Source of the DNA: Opitutia bacterium
Lineage (GTDB): Bacteria > Verrucomicrobiota > Verrucomicrobiia > Opitutales > Opitutaceae
Assembly: GCA_947475065.1 (NCBI GenBank)
Contig: CANJLB010000002.1
Span: 62,001 to 126,000, forward strand
Direction: 5' to 3'
Length of the DNA: 64,000 bases
Part shown: positions 27,322 through 39,162 of the stretch, piece after piece
Layout: the number at the start of each line of letters is the position of its first letter
Numbering within the stretch: position 1 is the stretch's first letter
Notes under the pieces: model-generated
The model's database searches: none
Told to the model about the DNA's origin: nothing
The model's input: the letters and a program-made list of their open reading frames with translations, nothing else
Made by a program: the position numbers and the translations under genes

Positions 27322-27539
27322 GGGCGGTGCGAGACAAAAGCGCGGGACGGACGGAGCAAGAGCGAAACGGGAAAACCGGTGCAGGAGGCCGGAAAGCGGC
27401 TCAAACGGCGGAGCTTTGATCTCACCTGCCAGTGAATCGTCTCGCGCCAGGCGGGAAAAATGCCGTTGACGTGCGGGCCGGTGTCTGGCCTGCTGCACCC
27501 CTTTTACCTTCAAAATCCGTCCATCTCACGTCCGCCCTC

Positions 27540-27737
27540 ATGTCCATCGAAATCAAAATCCGTAAAAACGAGCCCGTTGACCGCGCCCTGCGCCGCATGA
27601 AAAAGAAGCTCGAACGCGAGAACATCATCAAGGATGTCCGCGCCAAGCGCTACAACGAGAAGCCCTGTGAGCGCCGCCGCCGCAAGGAGAAGGTCATGGC
27701 GTTCACCGCCATGCTGCGCCGCCGCCACGCCGAGTGA
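27540..27737 (+). CDS. rpsU: 30S ribosomal protein S21
   Basis: Small basic ribosomal protein of 65 aa. The sequence MSIEIKIRKNEPVDRALRRM and the C-terminal RRRRKEKVMAF region are diagnostic. It binds the 30S platform near the anti-Shine-Dalgarno region. Divergent from dnaE with about 220 bases between starts, and followed by a GC-rich hairpin. Confidence 0.97.
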   Translation: MSIEIKIRKNEPVDRALRRMKKKLERENIIKDVRAKRYNEKPCERRRRKEKVMAFTAMLRRRHAE

Positions 27738-27800
27738 GCGGGCTCCGCTCCGCCGTCCGCCGCCGCGCCCGCCCTCGCCGGAGCGCGGCTTTTGTTTTGT
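27737..27800 (+). terminator. Possible terminator after rpsU
   Basis: A GGCTCCGCTCC stretch can pair imperfectly with GGAGCGCGGC, followed by TTTTGTTTTG on the plus strand. Position directly after the rpsU stop supports a terminator; the stem is imperfect. Confidence 0.4.
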
Positions 27801-27839
27801 TGCCCGCCCCGCCCCCGCCTTGCATCCTGCCGCCCCAAG

Positions 27840-28796
27840 GTGAAACCCACGCTCGCCCTCTCCTCCAGTTGGAACTCGTTCCGCCACACGGACGGCCATG
27901 CCATGCTGCGCGAGATGGCCGACCTCGGCTTCACCCACGCCGAGCTGAGCCATGGCATTCGCATTGTCCTCGTGCCGGGCATCCTCAAGGCCGTCGAGGA
28001 GGGTTTCATCAAGATCAGTTCGACCCACAATTTCTGCCCATTGCCCGCCGGCATCATCATGCCCGCGCCCAACCTCTTCGAGCCGTCCGCCCCCGACGAG
28101 CGCGAGCGTGAGCAATGGCTGCGGCAGACGAAGCGCTCCATTGATTTTGCCGCCCAGGTCAAGGCCAGCGCGCTCGTCTGCCACCTCGGCAGCGTGCGCT
28201 TCTTCTGGCTCAACCCCGGCCGCAAGCTGAAGGCCCTCCTCGCCGCCAGCCCCGACACCCCCGTCGCCGAAAACCGCGCCTATCAGGCCGCGCTCAAAAA
28301 GGCCGTCGCCAAGCTCCGCAAGCAGATGCCGGACTTCTACGCCCGCGTCAAAAAAGGCATCAACGAGATCCTCACCTACGCGGCCGAACGCAACGTGAAG
28401 CTCGGCTTTGAAAACCGGGAGAAATTTGAGGAGCTGCCGCTCGACGACGACTACGCCGCCCTGTTTGACAGCCTCCCGCAGCCCAACCCCTGCGGCTACT
28501 GGCACGACACGGGCCACGCCCAGATCAAGCAGAACCTCGGCCTCCTCAACCACCGCGCGCATTTGGAAAAAATGGCCCCGCGCCTGCTGGGCTTCCATCT
28601 GCACGACGTGAGCAACGAGGGCAAGGACCACCAGCCGGTCGGCACCGGGAAAATTGATTTTAAGATGGTCAGCGAGTTCTGGCGGCCCGGGCAGTTGCTC
28701 ACCTTGGAGTTCAGCCCGCGCGTGACCCTGGACGAAGTGCGCTGGTCGAAGGAGCGGATCGAGAAGCTCATGGCTGAGGCGCCGGCGCTGGCGTGA
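27840..28796 (+). CDS. Sugar phosphate isomerase/epimerase-like TIM barrel protein
   Basis: Xylose-isomerase-like AP2EC-fold protein, 318 aa from GTG 27840 (an upstream in-frame start at 27792 overlaps the terminator region). It begins MKPTLALSSSWNSFRHTDG and has the spaced metal-ligand motifs of the fold: ELSHGI, VCHLGSVRFFW, LGFENREKFEELP with a candidate Glu ligand, YWHDTGHAQI and FHLHDVSNEGKDHQPVGTGK. It probably uses a divalent metal to isomerise or epimerise a sugar or sugar phosphate; substrate unknown. A basic segment near residues 135-175 is longer than in average family members. Not obviously in an operon with rpsU. Confidence 0.85.
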   Translation: MKPTLALSSSWNSFRHTDGHAMLREMADLGFTHAELSHGIRIVLVPGILKAVEEGFIKISSTHNFCPLPAGIIMPAPNLFEPSAPDEREREQWLRQTKRSIDFAAQVKASALVCHLGSVRFFWLNPGRKLKALLAASPDTPVAENRAYQAALKKAVAKLRKQMPDFYARVKKGINEILTYAAERNVKLGFENREKFEELPLDDDYAALFDSLPQPNPCGYWHDTGHAQIKQNLGLLNHRAHLEKMAPRLLGFHLHDVSNEGKDHQPVGTGKIDFKMVSEFWRPGQLLTLEFSPRVTLDEVRWSKERIEKLMAEAPALA

Positions 28797-28835
28797 GCCG
28801 CCGGTCGTTCGTCCTGCGCCTCCCGCATACCCCTT

Positions 28836-29285
28836 TTACCAGTTGCCGATGTCGTCGGCAGTACCGGCGATTTTGTCCGGGCCTTTGGAGAAAAGATCGT
28901 AGCCGTCTGGGTTGTGCGTGCCGGGCTGGCGGTAGACGTAAGGTTCATTCCATGGGTCGCGTAGCATCGCCTTGTAAGAAATGTCGATATAGGGTCCCCT
29001 CCACTTATCCTCCTTGCCTACTGGAGCCGTGAAAAATGCCTGCAATCCTTCCGTGGTTGTTGGGTCGCTGCCCATATCGAATTTATAGGTGGCAAATGGC
29101 AGTTTCATGGCCCTTGTCACAATCAGACCTGCTTGCTCTGCTTTTGCTTCCACGTCCGTTGGTCTGCGTACGGTTGGCATGGCAAGAAGCAGCAGCACTC
29201 CGATGATCGTTAGCAGCACAACCCACGAAATATGAACTGAAGCACGATGTTTGGCCCAAGCGGTGATGTGATTGGAAAAGTGCAT
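28836..29285 (-). CDS. GspG-like pseudopilin without canonical prepilin cleavage motif
   Basis: A 149-aa membrane-anchored protein whose C-terminal half is clearly of the type II secretion GspG pattern: TTTEGLQAFFTAP, then WRGPYIDISY, LRDPWNEPYVYRQPG and DGYDLFSKGPDKIAGTADDI, which carries the calcium-binding acidic residues. The single membrane segment (ISWVVLLTIIGVLLLLAM) lacks the Gly/Phe-Thr-Leu-x-Glu prepilin peptidase site, so processing and pilus assembly are doubtful. No other secretion genes lie nearby. Codon use is less GC-biased than neighbours, suggesting transfer. Start at 29285 chosen over 29330 because the latter overlaps mutY. Confidence 0.82.
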   Translation of the reverse strand: MHFSNHITAWAKHRASVHISWVVLLTIIGVLLLLAMPTVRRPTDVEAKAEQAGLIVTRAMKLPFATYKFDMGSDPTTTEGLQAFFTAPVGKEDKWRGPYIDISYKAMLRDPWNEPYVYRQPGTHNPDGYDLFSKGPDKIAGTADDIGNW

Positions 29286-29298
29286 CGGCAGCTTTTGA

Positions 29299-30432
29299 TT
29301 ATGACGCCACGCCTTTGCCAGTGGTGACACCTAAAATCTCCTTCACCCACCTCCGGTGTGGGCCGGAGAGAGTGAGCGTGCCGAGCTTTGTCAGCGGCAC
29401 CCACACCAAGCCTTCTCCGAATTTCCCGCGCGGCGGTATGACGTGGAAAATCGTCTCGGTGATGGCGAAGCGCGTGATGCTGCGCTTCCGACGGGCGAGC
29501 AGTTCACCCTGCGCAGCAGCGGCATCCGTCAGCCCGACCTGGGCCGCCGTGGGCAGTTCGTGCTGGCCGGCGAGGCGGCGGGACCCCGCGGCGGCACGGT
29601 GCAGCAAAATTTTGCCGTCGCGCACGCACCACACCCGGATGACTTCGCGCCGCTCCAATTTTTTCGGCGCGAGCCTCGGGTAGGCCTCGGGCTCTCCCCC
29701 TTGTCCCGCCGCGCAGAACCTGTGCACGGGACACATCAGGCAGGCCGGCTTTTGCCGGAAGCATACGGTCGCCCCCAGTTCCATCATGGCCTGATTGTGG
29801 TCGCCGGGGTGATCCGCCGGCAGCAGCGCTGCGGCAAGCGGGGCCAGCACCTTCGCCGCGCTGGCGCTGTCACGAAACGGGGTTCCGTTGGCCGTAAGCC
29901 GCGCGAGGATGCGCACGACATTGCCATCCACACACGCCACCCGCGCGCCAAAGGAGATGCTCGTGACCGCCGCGGCCGTATAAGGCCCCACGCCCGGCAA
30001 CTCGCGCCACTCCTCCGGCGTACGCGGTATTTCCGGGCGGGCCACGATTGCCCGGGCGAGCCGGTGGAGGTTGCGCGCGCGGGAGTAGTAGCCGAGGCCC
30101 TCCCAGAGCTTGAGCACACGCGCCTCGGGCGCAGCGGCGAGTGCGTTGAAATCGGGCAGCTCCACCAGCCAGCGGGCAAGGTATGGGAGGACGGTTTTGA
30201 CCTGGGTTTGCTGGAGCATGAACTCGCTCACGACCGTCTGGTAGAGTGACGGCGCCACGCGCCAGGGCAGCGGCCGGGCGTGCGCGCGATACCACCCGAG
30301 CAGCGCACGCTGGAAGCCGACGCGGTGGGCGGAAAGGATGGCAGCAGCCGATTTGGGCACGGGCGATTGGCCGCTCCGGCTCCATCGAGCGCAACCAAAA
30401 TAGCCGCGAAACGGCGTGCCTTCGCGGCACAT
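29299..30432 (-). CDS. mutY: A/G-specific adenine glycosylase
   Basis: Removes adenine mispaired with 8-oxoguanine or G. 377 aa from ATG 30432; GTG 30360 is an equally good start and gives a more usual N-terminus. Features: LLGWYRAHARPLPWR near the N-terminus, QQTQVKTVLPYL with the catalytic Glu/Gln region, HhH motif LPGVGPYTAAAV, catalytic Asp in VDGNVVRILAR, [4Fe-4S] cluster C-x6-C-x2-C-x5-C (CFRQKPACLMCPVHRFC), and a C-terminal NUDIX-like domain for 8-oxoG recognition. The open frame runs far upstream to 31623, but that part is antisense to rnhC. Divergent from rnhC, and 13 bases upstream of the GspG-like gene. Confidence 0.94.
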   Translation of the reverse strand: MCREGTPFRGYFGCARWSRSGQSPVPKSAAAILSAHRVGFQRALLGWYRAHARPLPWRVAPSLYQTVVSEFMLQQTQVKTVLPYLARWLVELPDFNALAAAPEARVLKLWEGLGYYSRARNLHRLARAIVARPEIPRTPEEWRELPGVGPYTAAAVTSISFGARVACVDGNVVRILARLTANGTPFRDSASAAKVLAPLAAALLPADHPGDHNQAMMELGATVCFRQKPACLMCPVHRFCAAGQGGEPEAYPRLAPKKLERREVIRVWCVRDGKILLHRAAAGSRRLAGQHELPTAAQVGLTDAAAAQGELLARRKRSITRFAITETIFHVIPPRGKFGEGLVWVPLTKLGTLTLSGPHRRWVKEILGVTTGKGVAS

Positions 30433-30570
30433 GTCCGCGATGAGCGTGAGCTGACCCGACATCGCCGGCCTGAGCCGCAAAGTGATGCCGCCGGCGCAAG
30501 ACAAATGCCCGCCGGCACCGGTATTTTCTGCTTTGCGCTTCCGGCGTCTTTTTGCGGCCATCTTCCGGTC

Positions 30571-31578
30571 ATGCCCAAGCCGCCCGCGAAAGAAGAGGCC
30601 CCCAAGAAGCTCGCGTCCTACACCGCGAAGCTCGACGACGCCCAGATGCAGAAGCTCCGCGCCATCTGCGAGACTCGCGGCTGGATGCCGTTCGAGGTCG
30701 CCTATGCGCGCTTCGCGTTCAAGGCCGACCACCTCAAGGTCAACGTCACCGCTTACGAAAGCGGCAAAGTCGTCATCGCCGGCAAGGGCACCGGGGAATT
30801 TGTCACGATGACGCTCGAGCCCGATGTGACCGGCGCACCCAAGCTCGGCTACGACGAGGTGCTGCACCCCGACTGGTTCGAGGCGCACGCCGGCCTCGAC
30901 GAAAGCGGCAAGGGCGATTTTTTCGGCCCGGTCGTGGCCGCGACCGTCATCGCGCAGCCCACCATGATCGCGGCGTGGCGCGAGGCCGGCGTGCAGGACT
31001 CCAAAAAGATCGCCGAAAGCCAGATCATCAGGCTCGACGGGGTCATCCGCGCCACCCATGGCGCGGTGGTGAAAACCTGCCTCTGCGGGATGCCAAAATA
31101 CAACGAGCTGATGTCGCGCCCGCACGCCAACCTCAACCGCCTGCTCGCCTGGCAGCACGCGACGGCGCTGGAGCAGGCGCTCGCCGAGAAACGCGTGCCA
31201 TGGGGCCTGCTCGACCAGTTCACCAAACAGCCGCTCGTGCAACGCGAGCTGGCAAAGAAGGGTGTGAAGGACTTCGACCTGCGGATGCGGACCAAGGCGG
31301 AAGAAGATCCCGTGGTCGCGGCGGCGTCGGTCGTGGCGCGCGCCGAGTTTGTCCGGCAGATGCACACGCTTTCGAAAAAGTTCGGCGCCAAGCTCCAGAA
31401 AGGCGCGGGCCCGCTGGTCAAACAGCAGGCGCACGAGATCATCCAAAGATTTGGTGCGCGGGCGCTCGGCGAGTTTGCCAAGCTGCACTTCCGCACCGCC
31501 TACGAGGTCGTCAAGGCCGCCGGCAAGCTGGAAGAACTGCCGCTGCCGGAACCGAAGGAGAAATTCGGCTGGGATTAA
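30571..31578 (+). CDS. rnhC: Ribonuclease HIII
   Basis: Cleaves RNA in RNA:DNA hybrids; 335 aa from ATG 30571. N-terminal TBP-like DUF3378 substrate-binding domain (residues about 10-95), then the RNase HII/HIII catalytic domain with AGLDESGKGDFFGPVVAA, which carries the first Asp-Glu pair, VQDSKKIAES, and further acidic residues in PWGLLDQFTKQP and MRTKAEEDPVVAAASVVAR. Type III is assigned from DUF3378 and the GKGDFFGP motif. The TAA stop is followed at once by a decamer repeat array. Confidence 0.95.
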   Translation: MPKPPAKEEAPKKLASYTAKLDDAQMQKLRAICETRGWMPFEVAYARFAFKADHLKVNVTAYESGKVVIAGKGTGEFVTMTLEPDVTGAPKLGYDEVLHPDWFEAHAGLDESGKGDFFGPVVAATVIAQPTMIAAWREAGVQDSKKIAESQIIRLDGVIRATHGAVVKTCLCGMPKYNELMSRPHANLNRLLAWQHATALEQALAEKRVPWGLLDQFTKQPLVQRELAKKGVKDFDLRMRTKAEEDPVVAAASVVARAEFVRQMHTLSKKFGAKLQKGAGPLVKQQAHEIIQRFGARALGEFAKLHFRTAYEVVKAAGKLEELPLPEPKEKFGWD

Positions 31579-31584
31579 AATAAA

Positions 31585-31614
31585 ACGCGAATGGACACGA
31601 ATGAACGCGAATAA
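31585..31614. repeat. Decamer array after rnhC
   Basis: Three 10-nt words in register: ACGCGAATGG, ACACGAATGA and ACGCGAATAA. Same core (CGCGAAT) as arrays at 55531, 55641, 59241, 61721 and 63021. Confidence 0.85.
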
Positions 31615-31744
31615 CAGCACCAAGCTGGGCCTCCGTTCCCTTCGTTATCTTCTTTTCAAAAAGCCTGATTTGAAAGGCCGTCAGCACGAGTGGGCATTAT
31701 CAGGACGTACCGTCGGCATGGCCCTGCGCTCTGCCGCAGGCCAA

Positions 31745-31790
31745 AAGCAAAGCCCCGCGGCTCGGATGAGCGGCGGGGCGGAAAGCAAGG
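31745..31790 (-). terminator. Rho-independent terminator of rpsT
   Basis: On the minus strand GCCCCGC/GCTC arms pair with GAGC/GCGGGGC around ATCC, followed by TTTGCTTTTGG. It lies 20-60 bases downstream of the rpsT stop. Confidence 0.8.
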
Positions 31791-31808
31791 ACTGACGCGA
31801 GATGGCGC

Positions 31809-32069
31809 TTACTTGGCGAAGACGGCCTTGGCGACGTGCGCGGTGGCGCGGCTGGCGGCGTTCTTGTGGACGACGCCGGACTTCACGGCCTTGCCCATCG
31901 CGGAGGCATAGGCGCTCCCGGCGGTCTTGGCCGCAGCGGCGTCTTTCGCGACAACGGCGGCCTCGAATTTCTTGTGGAGCGACTTCAAGCGCGTCTTGAC
32001 GCCCTTGTTACGGGCGGAGAGACGGACGGCTTTGCGGGCAGCTTTGATTGCGGATTTGGTGTTGGCCAT
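31809..32069 (-). CDS. rpsT: 30S ribosomal protein S20
   Basis: Basic 86-aa primary 16S rRNA-binding protein. MANTKSAIKAARKAVRLSAR at the N-terminus, the Lys/Arg-rich helix and the final VHKNAASRATAHVAK are diagnostic. Preceded by the rnpB gene on the same strand and followed by a terminator hairpin. Confidence 0.97.
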   Translation of the reverse strand: MANTKSAIKAARKAVRLSARNKGVKTRLKSLHKKFEAAVVAKDAAAAKTAGSAYASAMGKAVKSGVVHKNAASRATAHVAKAVFAK

Positions 32070-32198
32070 GATAGGTGCGGAAACAGGTGAACGCCCAAGG
32101 ACTCAGCCGCGCCCCGGCGAGTCAAGGGCGAATTCGCCCTCCCAGACTGCTGAAGGCGGACCATCCGGTCCACACCCCCACGTCTTGACGAGGTTAAA

Positions 32199-32662
32199 GA
32201 TTCTTGGTTTCGGGGCCGGTAAGCCGGATTCTGTTCTGCGCCTTGCGGCGCTTCGGCCGTCATTTCTCTCAACGTCCTTGCGGACGAGTTCCGCGTCGCT
32301 CCGCTTGCGCGGAGCGACACAGAATGCGGCATACCCGTGACTATAGGACGAGCCGCCCAGTCACCTATTTTGCCTTGCACCAGACGGGGTTTGCCGTGCC
32401 GCCGACGTCGCCGTCGGCGCGGTGGGCTCTTACCCCACCTTTTCACCATCACCACGCGGTTGCCCGCGAGGCTGTCTGTTTTCTGTGGCACTGTCCGTCG
32501 CCGCGCCTTGAAACGCGGCGCCTGCGCTCGCCTTGCGGCTGGCGCAGCGTCCTGCCCTGCGGTGTCCGGACTTTCCTCTCCGAGGATTCAACGGGCGCGG
32601 CATTACCCGCACCTTGGGATCAAAGAACTCGGAGCGACGGCCAGGCCCCGAAACCAAGGGGG
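32199..32662 (-). ncRNA. rnpB: RNase P RNA
   Basis: Catalytic RNA of RNase P, read on the minus strand. Universal landmarks are present in order: GAGGAAAGTCCGGAC (P4 5' side), ACAGAAAACAGACAGCC, GGTGAAAAGGTGGGGTAAGA, GGTGCAAGGCAAAATAGG, and GAACAGAATCCGGCTTAC near the 3' end. The ends pair through a perfect P1 helix (CTTGGTTTCGGGGCC at the 5' end with GGCCCCGAAACCAAG at the 3' end), which sets the boundaries to within a few bases. At about 460 nt it is longer than the usual 350-400; extra length lies in a 5' hairpin closed by CTCCGAG/CTCGGAG and in a 3'-domain hairpin with a perfect 10-bp stem at 32295-32318. Confidence 0.95.
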
Positions 32663-32762
32663 ACAAGGTGCGGCGCGCGCGCCGCGTGGGCAAGCGCGGA
32701 ATGAATTCAATGCCAAGGCGCGAGGGGCAAAGCCGCCAAGCCAGTTGCGGAAACCTCCCCCT

Positions 32763-33470
32763 TCACACCGCCTCCCACCAGACGATGCGGCCGCATTGGT
32801 CGCAGGTGGCGAGCTTGTCGCCCTTGCGGGCGGCGGAGTCGGCTTCGCCGGAGATCTTCAGGTGGCAGCCACCACACTTGCCGTCATGGATGACCGCGCA
32901 CACCGGCTGGGTGCGGGCGGCGACGCGGTCGTAGAGTTTCAGGGCCAATGTGTCGAGCGGCCCGCGCGCTCCGGCTACCGCCGCCTGCGCGGCGGTCAAC
33001 TCGGCCCGGAGGGAGGTGTCGCGTTCGCGCAAGGCACGGATGCGCGCCTCCTGGCCGGCGATGTTGCCCTTCATCAGGGCCTCGGCGGAGGCAAATTTCT
33101 CCTTGGCCTTGTCAATGGCGAACATCACCTCCAGCTCCTGCCCCTCGAACTCACCGATAGCCTGCTCGGTGGTCTCGATCTCGTGGCCGAGCGCCTGATA
33201 TTCGTCGTTCTTCTTCACCTGTGACTGCTGGGTGCGGTATTTGGCAAGCTTGGCCTCGGCGGCGCCGATGTCGTTCTCGAGCGATTTCCTTTTCACCTCC
33301 AGCGCCAGCAGCTCGGCCCTGGCGGTTTCGATGGCCGTCTTCTCGGTGGCAATTTTCTTTTCGACGGCAGCAGTTTCTGCCGGCACCGACGCAATCTGCG
33401 CCTCCAGGCTGAGCCGCCGCTGGTCGCGGTCTTGGAGGATGAGCAGGTTATCAAGGGCGGGGTGGCGCAT
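32763..33470 (-). CDS. Coiled-coil protein with C4 zinc ribbon (DUF164 type)
   Basis: A 235-aa protein with a long N-terminal coiled coil (about residues 10-175, heptads of Ala/Glu/Lys) and a C-terminal zinc ribbon with two CxxC pairs, CGGCHLKI and CDQCGRIVW. This is the CdsZ/DUF164 type, widespread in Chlamydiae, Verrucomicrobia and Actinobacteria and often found beside rnpB or rnhA; the same neighbourhood is seen here. A role in nucleic-acid handling is inferred from context only. Start at 33470 (MRHPALDNLLILQDRD); the upstream open frame to 33569 is Gly-rich and unlikely. Confidence 0.88.
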   Translation of the reverse strand: MRHPALDNLLILQDRDQRRLSLEAQIASVPAETAAVEKKIATEKTAIETARAELLALEVKRKSLENDIGAAEAKLAKYRTQQSQVKKNDEYQALGHEIETTEQAIGEFEGQELEVMFAIDKAKEKFASAEALMKGNIAGQEARIRALRERDTSLRAELTAAQAAVAGARGPLDTLALKLYDRVAARTQPVCAVIHDGKCGGCHLKISGEADSAARKGDKLATCDQCGRIVWWEAV

Positions 33471-33652
33471 GGTGCGTTCGTTGATGCCGCCGCCACCACC
33501 AAATGCAACACCGGCCTCACAGCCGGGCGGTGCCACGTGGGGACCCCCGAAAACGACCGGCGAGGGCACATTACCCGCCCCGGTTTTCGCAAGCGAAACT
33601 TTCGCGTTTTTCGACGAAAAAAGTGGTTGTTCGACGCCACCTTTTACGATGA

Positions 33653-36221
<2,569 letters not shown>

Positions 36222-36223
<2 letters not shown>

Positions 36224-36654
36224 GTAGCGAGTAGTGCGTAGCGAGCAGCGAGCATGGCAAACAAATCACAATCATTCCGGGACGTTCTCGTGTGGCAGAA
36301 GGCACACGCCTTCACGCTAGCGCTTTATCGCGCCACCGAGGCGTTTCCCAAGCACGAACTCTTTGCGCTCACCTCACAGATGCGCCGCGCCGCAGCCAGC
36401 CTCCCCTCGAATTTCGTTGAGGGCTTTCGCAAGCGCACCACACCCGACAAGCTCCGTTTCTACAATATCTCCCAAGGCTCCGCCGACGAATGCCTCTACC
36501 AGCTCATCCTTGCCCACGACCTACGCTACGTTGACACGACCACGCTCCAAGCTGATCTCGAAGAAGTCTCCCGGCTCCTCCAAGGCTACATCAACGGCCT
36601 AGAGCGCAGCGCCTCCTGACTACTCGCTACCCGCTACTCACTGCTCGCTACTTT
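36222..36654. repeat. IVS-like element: FHB gene between inverted heptad arrays in gyrB-gyrA
   Basis: Left array 36222-36253 reads in words GAGTAGC, GAGTAGT, GCGTAGC and GAGCAGC, starting inside the gyrB stop codon and ending on the base before the FHB ATG. Right array 36618-36654 reads in words GACTACT, CGCTACC and CACTGCT, starting inside the FHB stop codon and ending six bases before the gyrA ATG. About 26 of 31 positions of the two arms are complementary. Words differ completely from those of the element at 15541. Confidence 0.9.
36254..36619 (+). CDS. Four-helix-bundle protein (23S rRNA IVS/S23 type), second subfamily
   Basis: A 121-aa four-helix-bundle protein. Diagnostic pattern: DVLVWQKAHAFTLALYRATE, FPKHELFALTSQMRRAAASL, PSNFVEGFRKRT and GSADECLYQLILAHDLRY. 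It belongs to the second common subfamily (WQKA...QMRRAA) and is only distantly similar to the FHB protein at 15583. It lies alone between gyrB and gyrA on the same strand, with both coding ends abutting inverted heptad arrays. Role unknown; a link to DNA topology is not indicated, since the arrays suggest insertion of an element. It is expected to be cotranscribed with gyrase and hence constitutively expressed. Confidence 0.92.
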   Translation: MANKSQSFRDVLVWQKAHAFTLALYRATEAFPKHELFALTSQMRRAAASLPSNFVEGFRKRTTPDKLRFYNISQGSADECLYQLILAHDLRYVDTTTLQADLEEVSRLLQGYINGLERSAS

Positions 36655-36660
36655 TCCCGA

Positions 36661-39162
36661 ATGTACACCGGTTCCGAAAAACTCTCCTCGGCCAACATCA
36701 CCGACATCATGCAGACAGCCTACATCGAGTATTCGATGTCGGTCATCATCTCGCGTGCGCTGCCGGATGCACGCGACGGCCTCAAGCCCGTCCAGCGCCG
36801 CATCCTTTACGCGATGCTCCGGGAGGGGCTGCTGCACAACCGGCCGTTTGACAAGTGCGCCGGTGTCGTGGGCGAGGTGCTCAAAAATTACCATCCGCAC
36901 GGCGACTCCTCCGTCTATGACACGCTGGTCCGCATGGCCCAACCTTGGGTGATGCGCTACCCGCTGATTGACCCGCAGGGCAATTTCGGCTCGGTGGATG
37001 GCGACCCTCCTGCCGCCTATCGCTATACTGAGGCCCGCCTCAACGCCATCGCCGAGGACCTGCTGAAGGACATTGATGAGGACACCGTTGATTTCGTCCC
37101 CAACTACAAGGAGTCCACCACCGAGCCGACGGTCCTCCCGGCCGGGCTGCCGAACCTCCTGATGAACGGCTCGACCGGCATCGCCGTCGGCATGACGACG
37201 AACATCCCGCCACACAATCTCGACGAGATCATCGCCGCCACGTTTGCCATCATCGACAACCCGCGCATCTCCGTGGACGAGCTGTGTGAAATTGTGCGCG
37301 GGCCCGACTTTCCAACGGGCGGCGTCATTTCCGGCCGCGAGGGCATCCTCAGCTATCTGAAAACCGGCAAGGGCATCGTCCGCACGCGCGGCAAGGCCCA
37401 CACGGAGGAACTCAAGGGCGGAATGGAGCAGATCGTCATCACGGAGATCCCTTACAACGTCAACCGCAACACCCTCGTCCTCCGTATCGCCGAGCTCGTC
37501 GGCGAAAAGCAGATTGACGGTATTCGCGACCTCCGGGACGAGTCCGACGAAAACACCCGCATCGTCATCGAGCTGAAGCGCGGGGAGCAGGCCAAGGTCG
37601 TCATCAACCAGCTTTTTCAAAAAACCGCCCTCGAGTCCTCCTTCGGGGTCACCCTGCTCGCCCTCGACAAAAAACGGCCGAAGCAGATGAACATCAAGGA
37701 GCTCATCGAGTGCTACATCGAGCACCGCCGCGATGTCGTCACGCGCCGCACCAAGTTTCGCCTCAAGGAAGCCGAGGACCGCGCCCATATCCTCGAAGGC
37801 TACATCATCGCCCTCGATAATCTCGACGACTTCGTCAAAATCATCCGGGCCTCCTCCAACAAGGAGGAAGCCAAGCAGCGTCTGATGGCCAAGTATCCGC
37901 TCAGCGAGCGGCAGACCGACGCCATCCTCGAGCTGCGGCTCTACCAGCTCACCGGCCTCGAGCGCGGCAAGATCGAGACAGAATACATGGAGCTGGAAAA
38001 GCTCATCCTCGAACTGCGCGAGATCCTCGCCTCGGAGGCCAAGCTCATGGCCCTGATCAAAAGCGAGCTCGCCGCGATGAAGGCGAAATACACCTCGCCG
38101 CGCCGCACCGTGATCGAGGCCGCCGCCGGCGACTTCCGCATGGAAGACGTGATCCCCAATGAGGGCTGTGTCATCACGGTCTCCCATCTAGGCTTCATCA
38201 AACGGACCCGCGTCGCCGACTACCGTTCGCAGAAACGCGGCGGCAAGGGCGTCATCGGCGCGGAGACCTACGACGAGGATTTCGTCGAGCATCTGTTCAC
38301 GGCGAGCACGCACGACTACATCCTCTTTCTCACGAGCATCGGCCAATGCCATGCGAAAAAGGCCTACGATGTGCCCGAAGGGACCCGCACCTCGAAAGGG
38401 AAGTCGGTGTCATCCTTCCTCCGCCTCGCCGAAGGCGAAAAGATCGCCGCGATGCTCTGCGTGAAGGATTTCGCGCCCGACCGCTATCTCGTCATGGCGA
38501 CGCAACGCGGTGTCATCAAGAAGAGCGCCCTCTCCGACTACGCAAACTGCACGCGCGACGGCGGCCTCATCGGCATCAACCTCGCCGAGGGTGACCGGGT
38601 CATCGGCACCGTGCTCACCACCGGCAGCGACGAGATCATCCTTGTCTCGCACCAGGGCCTCGCCGTCCGCTTCCGCGAACGCGACCCCGAGACCAACGAG
38701 GAGCTGTTCCGTGACACCGGCCGCGCCACTGGCGGCGTGACAGGCATGAGATTCAAGCTGGCAAGCGACCACCTCGACGTCATTGAGGTGGTGGACCACA
38801 CGGCGAAATTTCTCGTCGCCAGCGAAGCCGGCCTTGGCGTGCGCACCCGTTTCGAAGACTACCGCCTCATCAACCGCGGCGGCAGCGGGGTTTGGGCGAT
38901 TGACCTCCCGGAGGACGGCTCGGTGAAGCTCGCCGGCGCGCTCAGTGTGAAGGACAGCGACGAGATCATGCTCCTCACCGCCAAGGGCCAGAGCGTGCGC
39001 TGCCCAGTGAACACCATCCGAGAAGTCAACCGCGGCGGCAAGGGCGTGAAGCTCCTGACCCTCGCCGACGGCGACAAGCTCCTGAGCATCGCCCGCGTAG
39101 TCGAAAGCGCCGAGGAGCTGGAGGCTAACTCCACGCCGCCGATCGAGCCGCCGCCTACCTGA
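36661..39162 (+). CDS. gyrA: DNA gyrase subunit A
   Basis: Breakage-reunion subunit, 833 aa. N-terminal winged helix with [19 protein letters not shown] (quinolone-determining region; Ser-Ser and Asp in the usual places), catalytic Tyr in [10 protein letters not shown], long coiled-coil tower, and a C-terminal beta-pinwheel with GyrA-box QKRGGKG, which supports gyrase rather than ParC. The quinolone-region residues look like the susceptible type. Its TGA overlaps the ATG of the next gene (TGATG). The start lies only six bases after the heptad array of the FHB element, so its ribosome-binding region is partly array sequence (CTTTTCCCGA, no clear Shine-Dalgarno). Confidence 0.96.
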   Translation: MYTGSEKLSSANITDIMQTAYIEYSMSVIISRALPDARDGLKPVQRRILYAMLREGLLHNRPFDKCAGVVGEVLKNYHPHGDSSVYDTLVRMAQPWVMRYPLIDPQGNFGSVDGDPPAAYRYTEARLNAIAEDLLKDIDEDTVDFVPNYKESTTEPTVLPAGLPNLLMNGSTGIAVGMTTNIPPHNLDEIIAATFAIIDNPRISVDELCEIVRGPDFPTGGVISGREGILSYLKTGKGIVRTRGKAHTEELKGGMEQIVITEIPYNVNRNTLVLRIAELVGEKQIDGIRDLRDESDENTRIVIELKRGEQAKVVINQLFQKTALESSFGVTLLALDKKRPKQMNIKELIECYIEHRRDVVTRRTKFRLKEAEDRAHILEGYIIALDNLDDFVKIIRASSNKEEAKQRLMAKYPLSERQTDAILELRLYQLTGLERGKIETEYMELEKLILELREILASEAKLMALIKSELAAMKAKYTSPRRTVIEAAAGDFRMEDVIPNEGCVITVSHLGFIKRTRVADYRSQKRGGKGVIGAETYDEDFVEHLFTASTHDYILFLTSIGQCHAKKAYDVPEGTRTSKGKSVSSFLRLAEGEKIAAMLCVKDFAPDRYLVMATQRGVIKKSALSDYANCTRDGGLIGINLAEGDRVIGTVLTTGSDEIILVSHQGLAVRFRERDPETNEELFRDTGRATGGVTGMRFKLASDHLDVIEVVDHTAKFLVASEAGLGVRTRFEDYRLINRGGSGVWAIDLPEDGSVKLAGALSVKDSDEIMLLTAKGQSVRCPVNTIREVNRGGKGVKLLTLADGDKLLSIARVVESAEELEANSTPPIEPPPT

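Noticed and set aside
30433-31623. Long upstream extension of mutY on the minus strand
   Set aside because: The extra frame is antisense to rnhC and has no MutY-related sequence.
36254-36619. FHB protein as a gyrase partner or inhibitor
   Set aside because: The FHB family is widespread in unrelated contexts, and a second copy here lies in a transporter operon; the shared feature is the heptad flanks, not gyrase.
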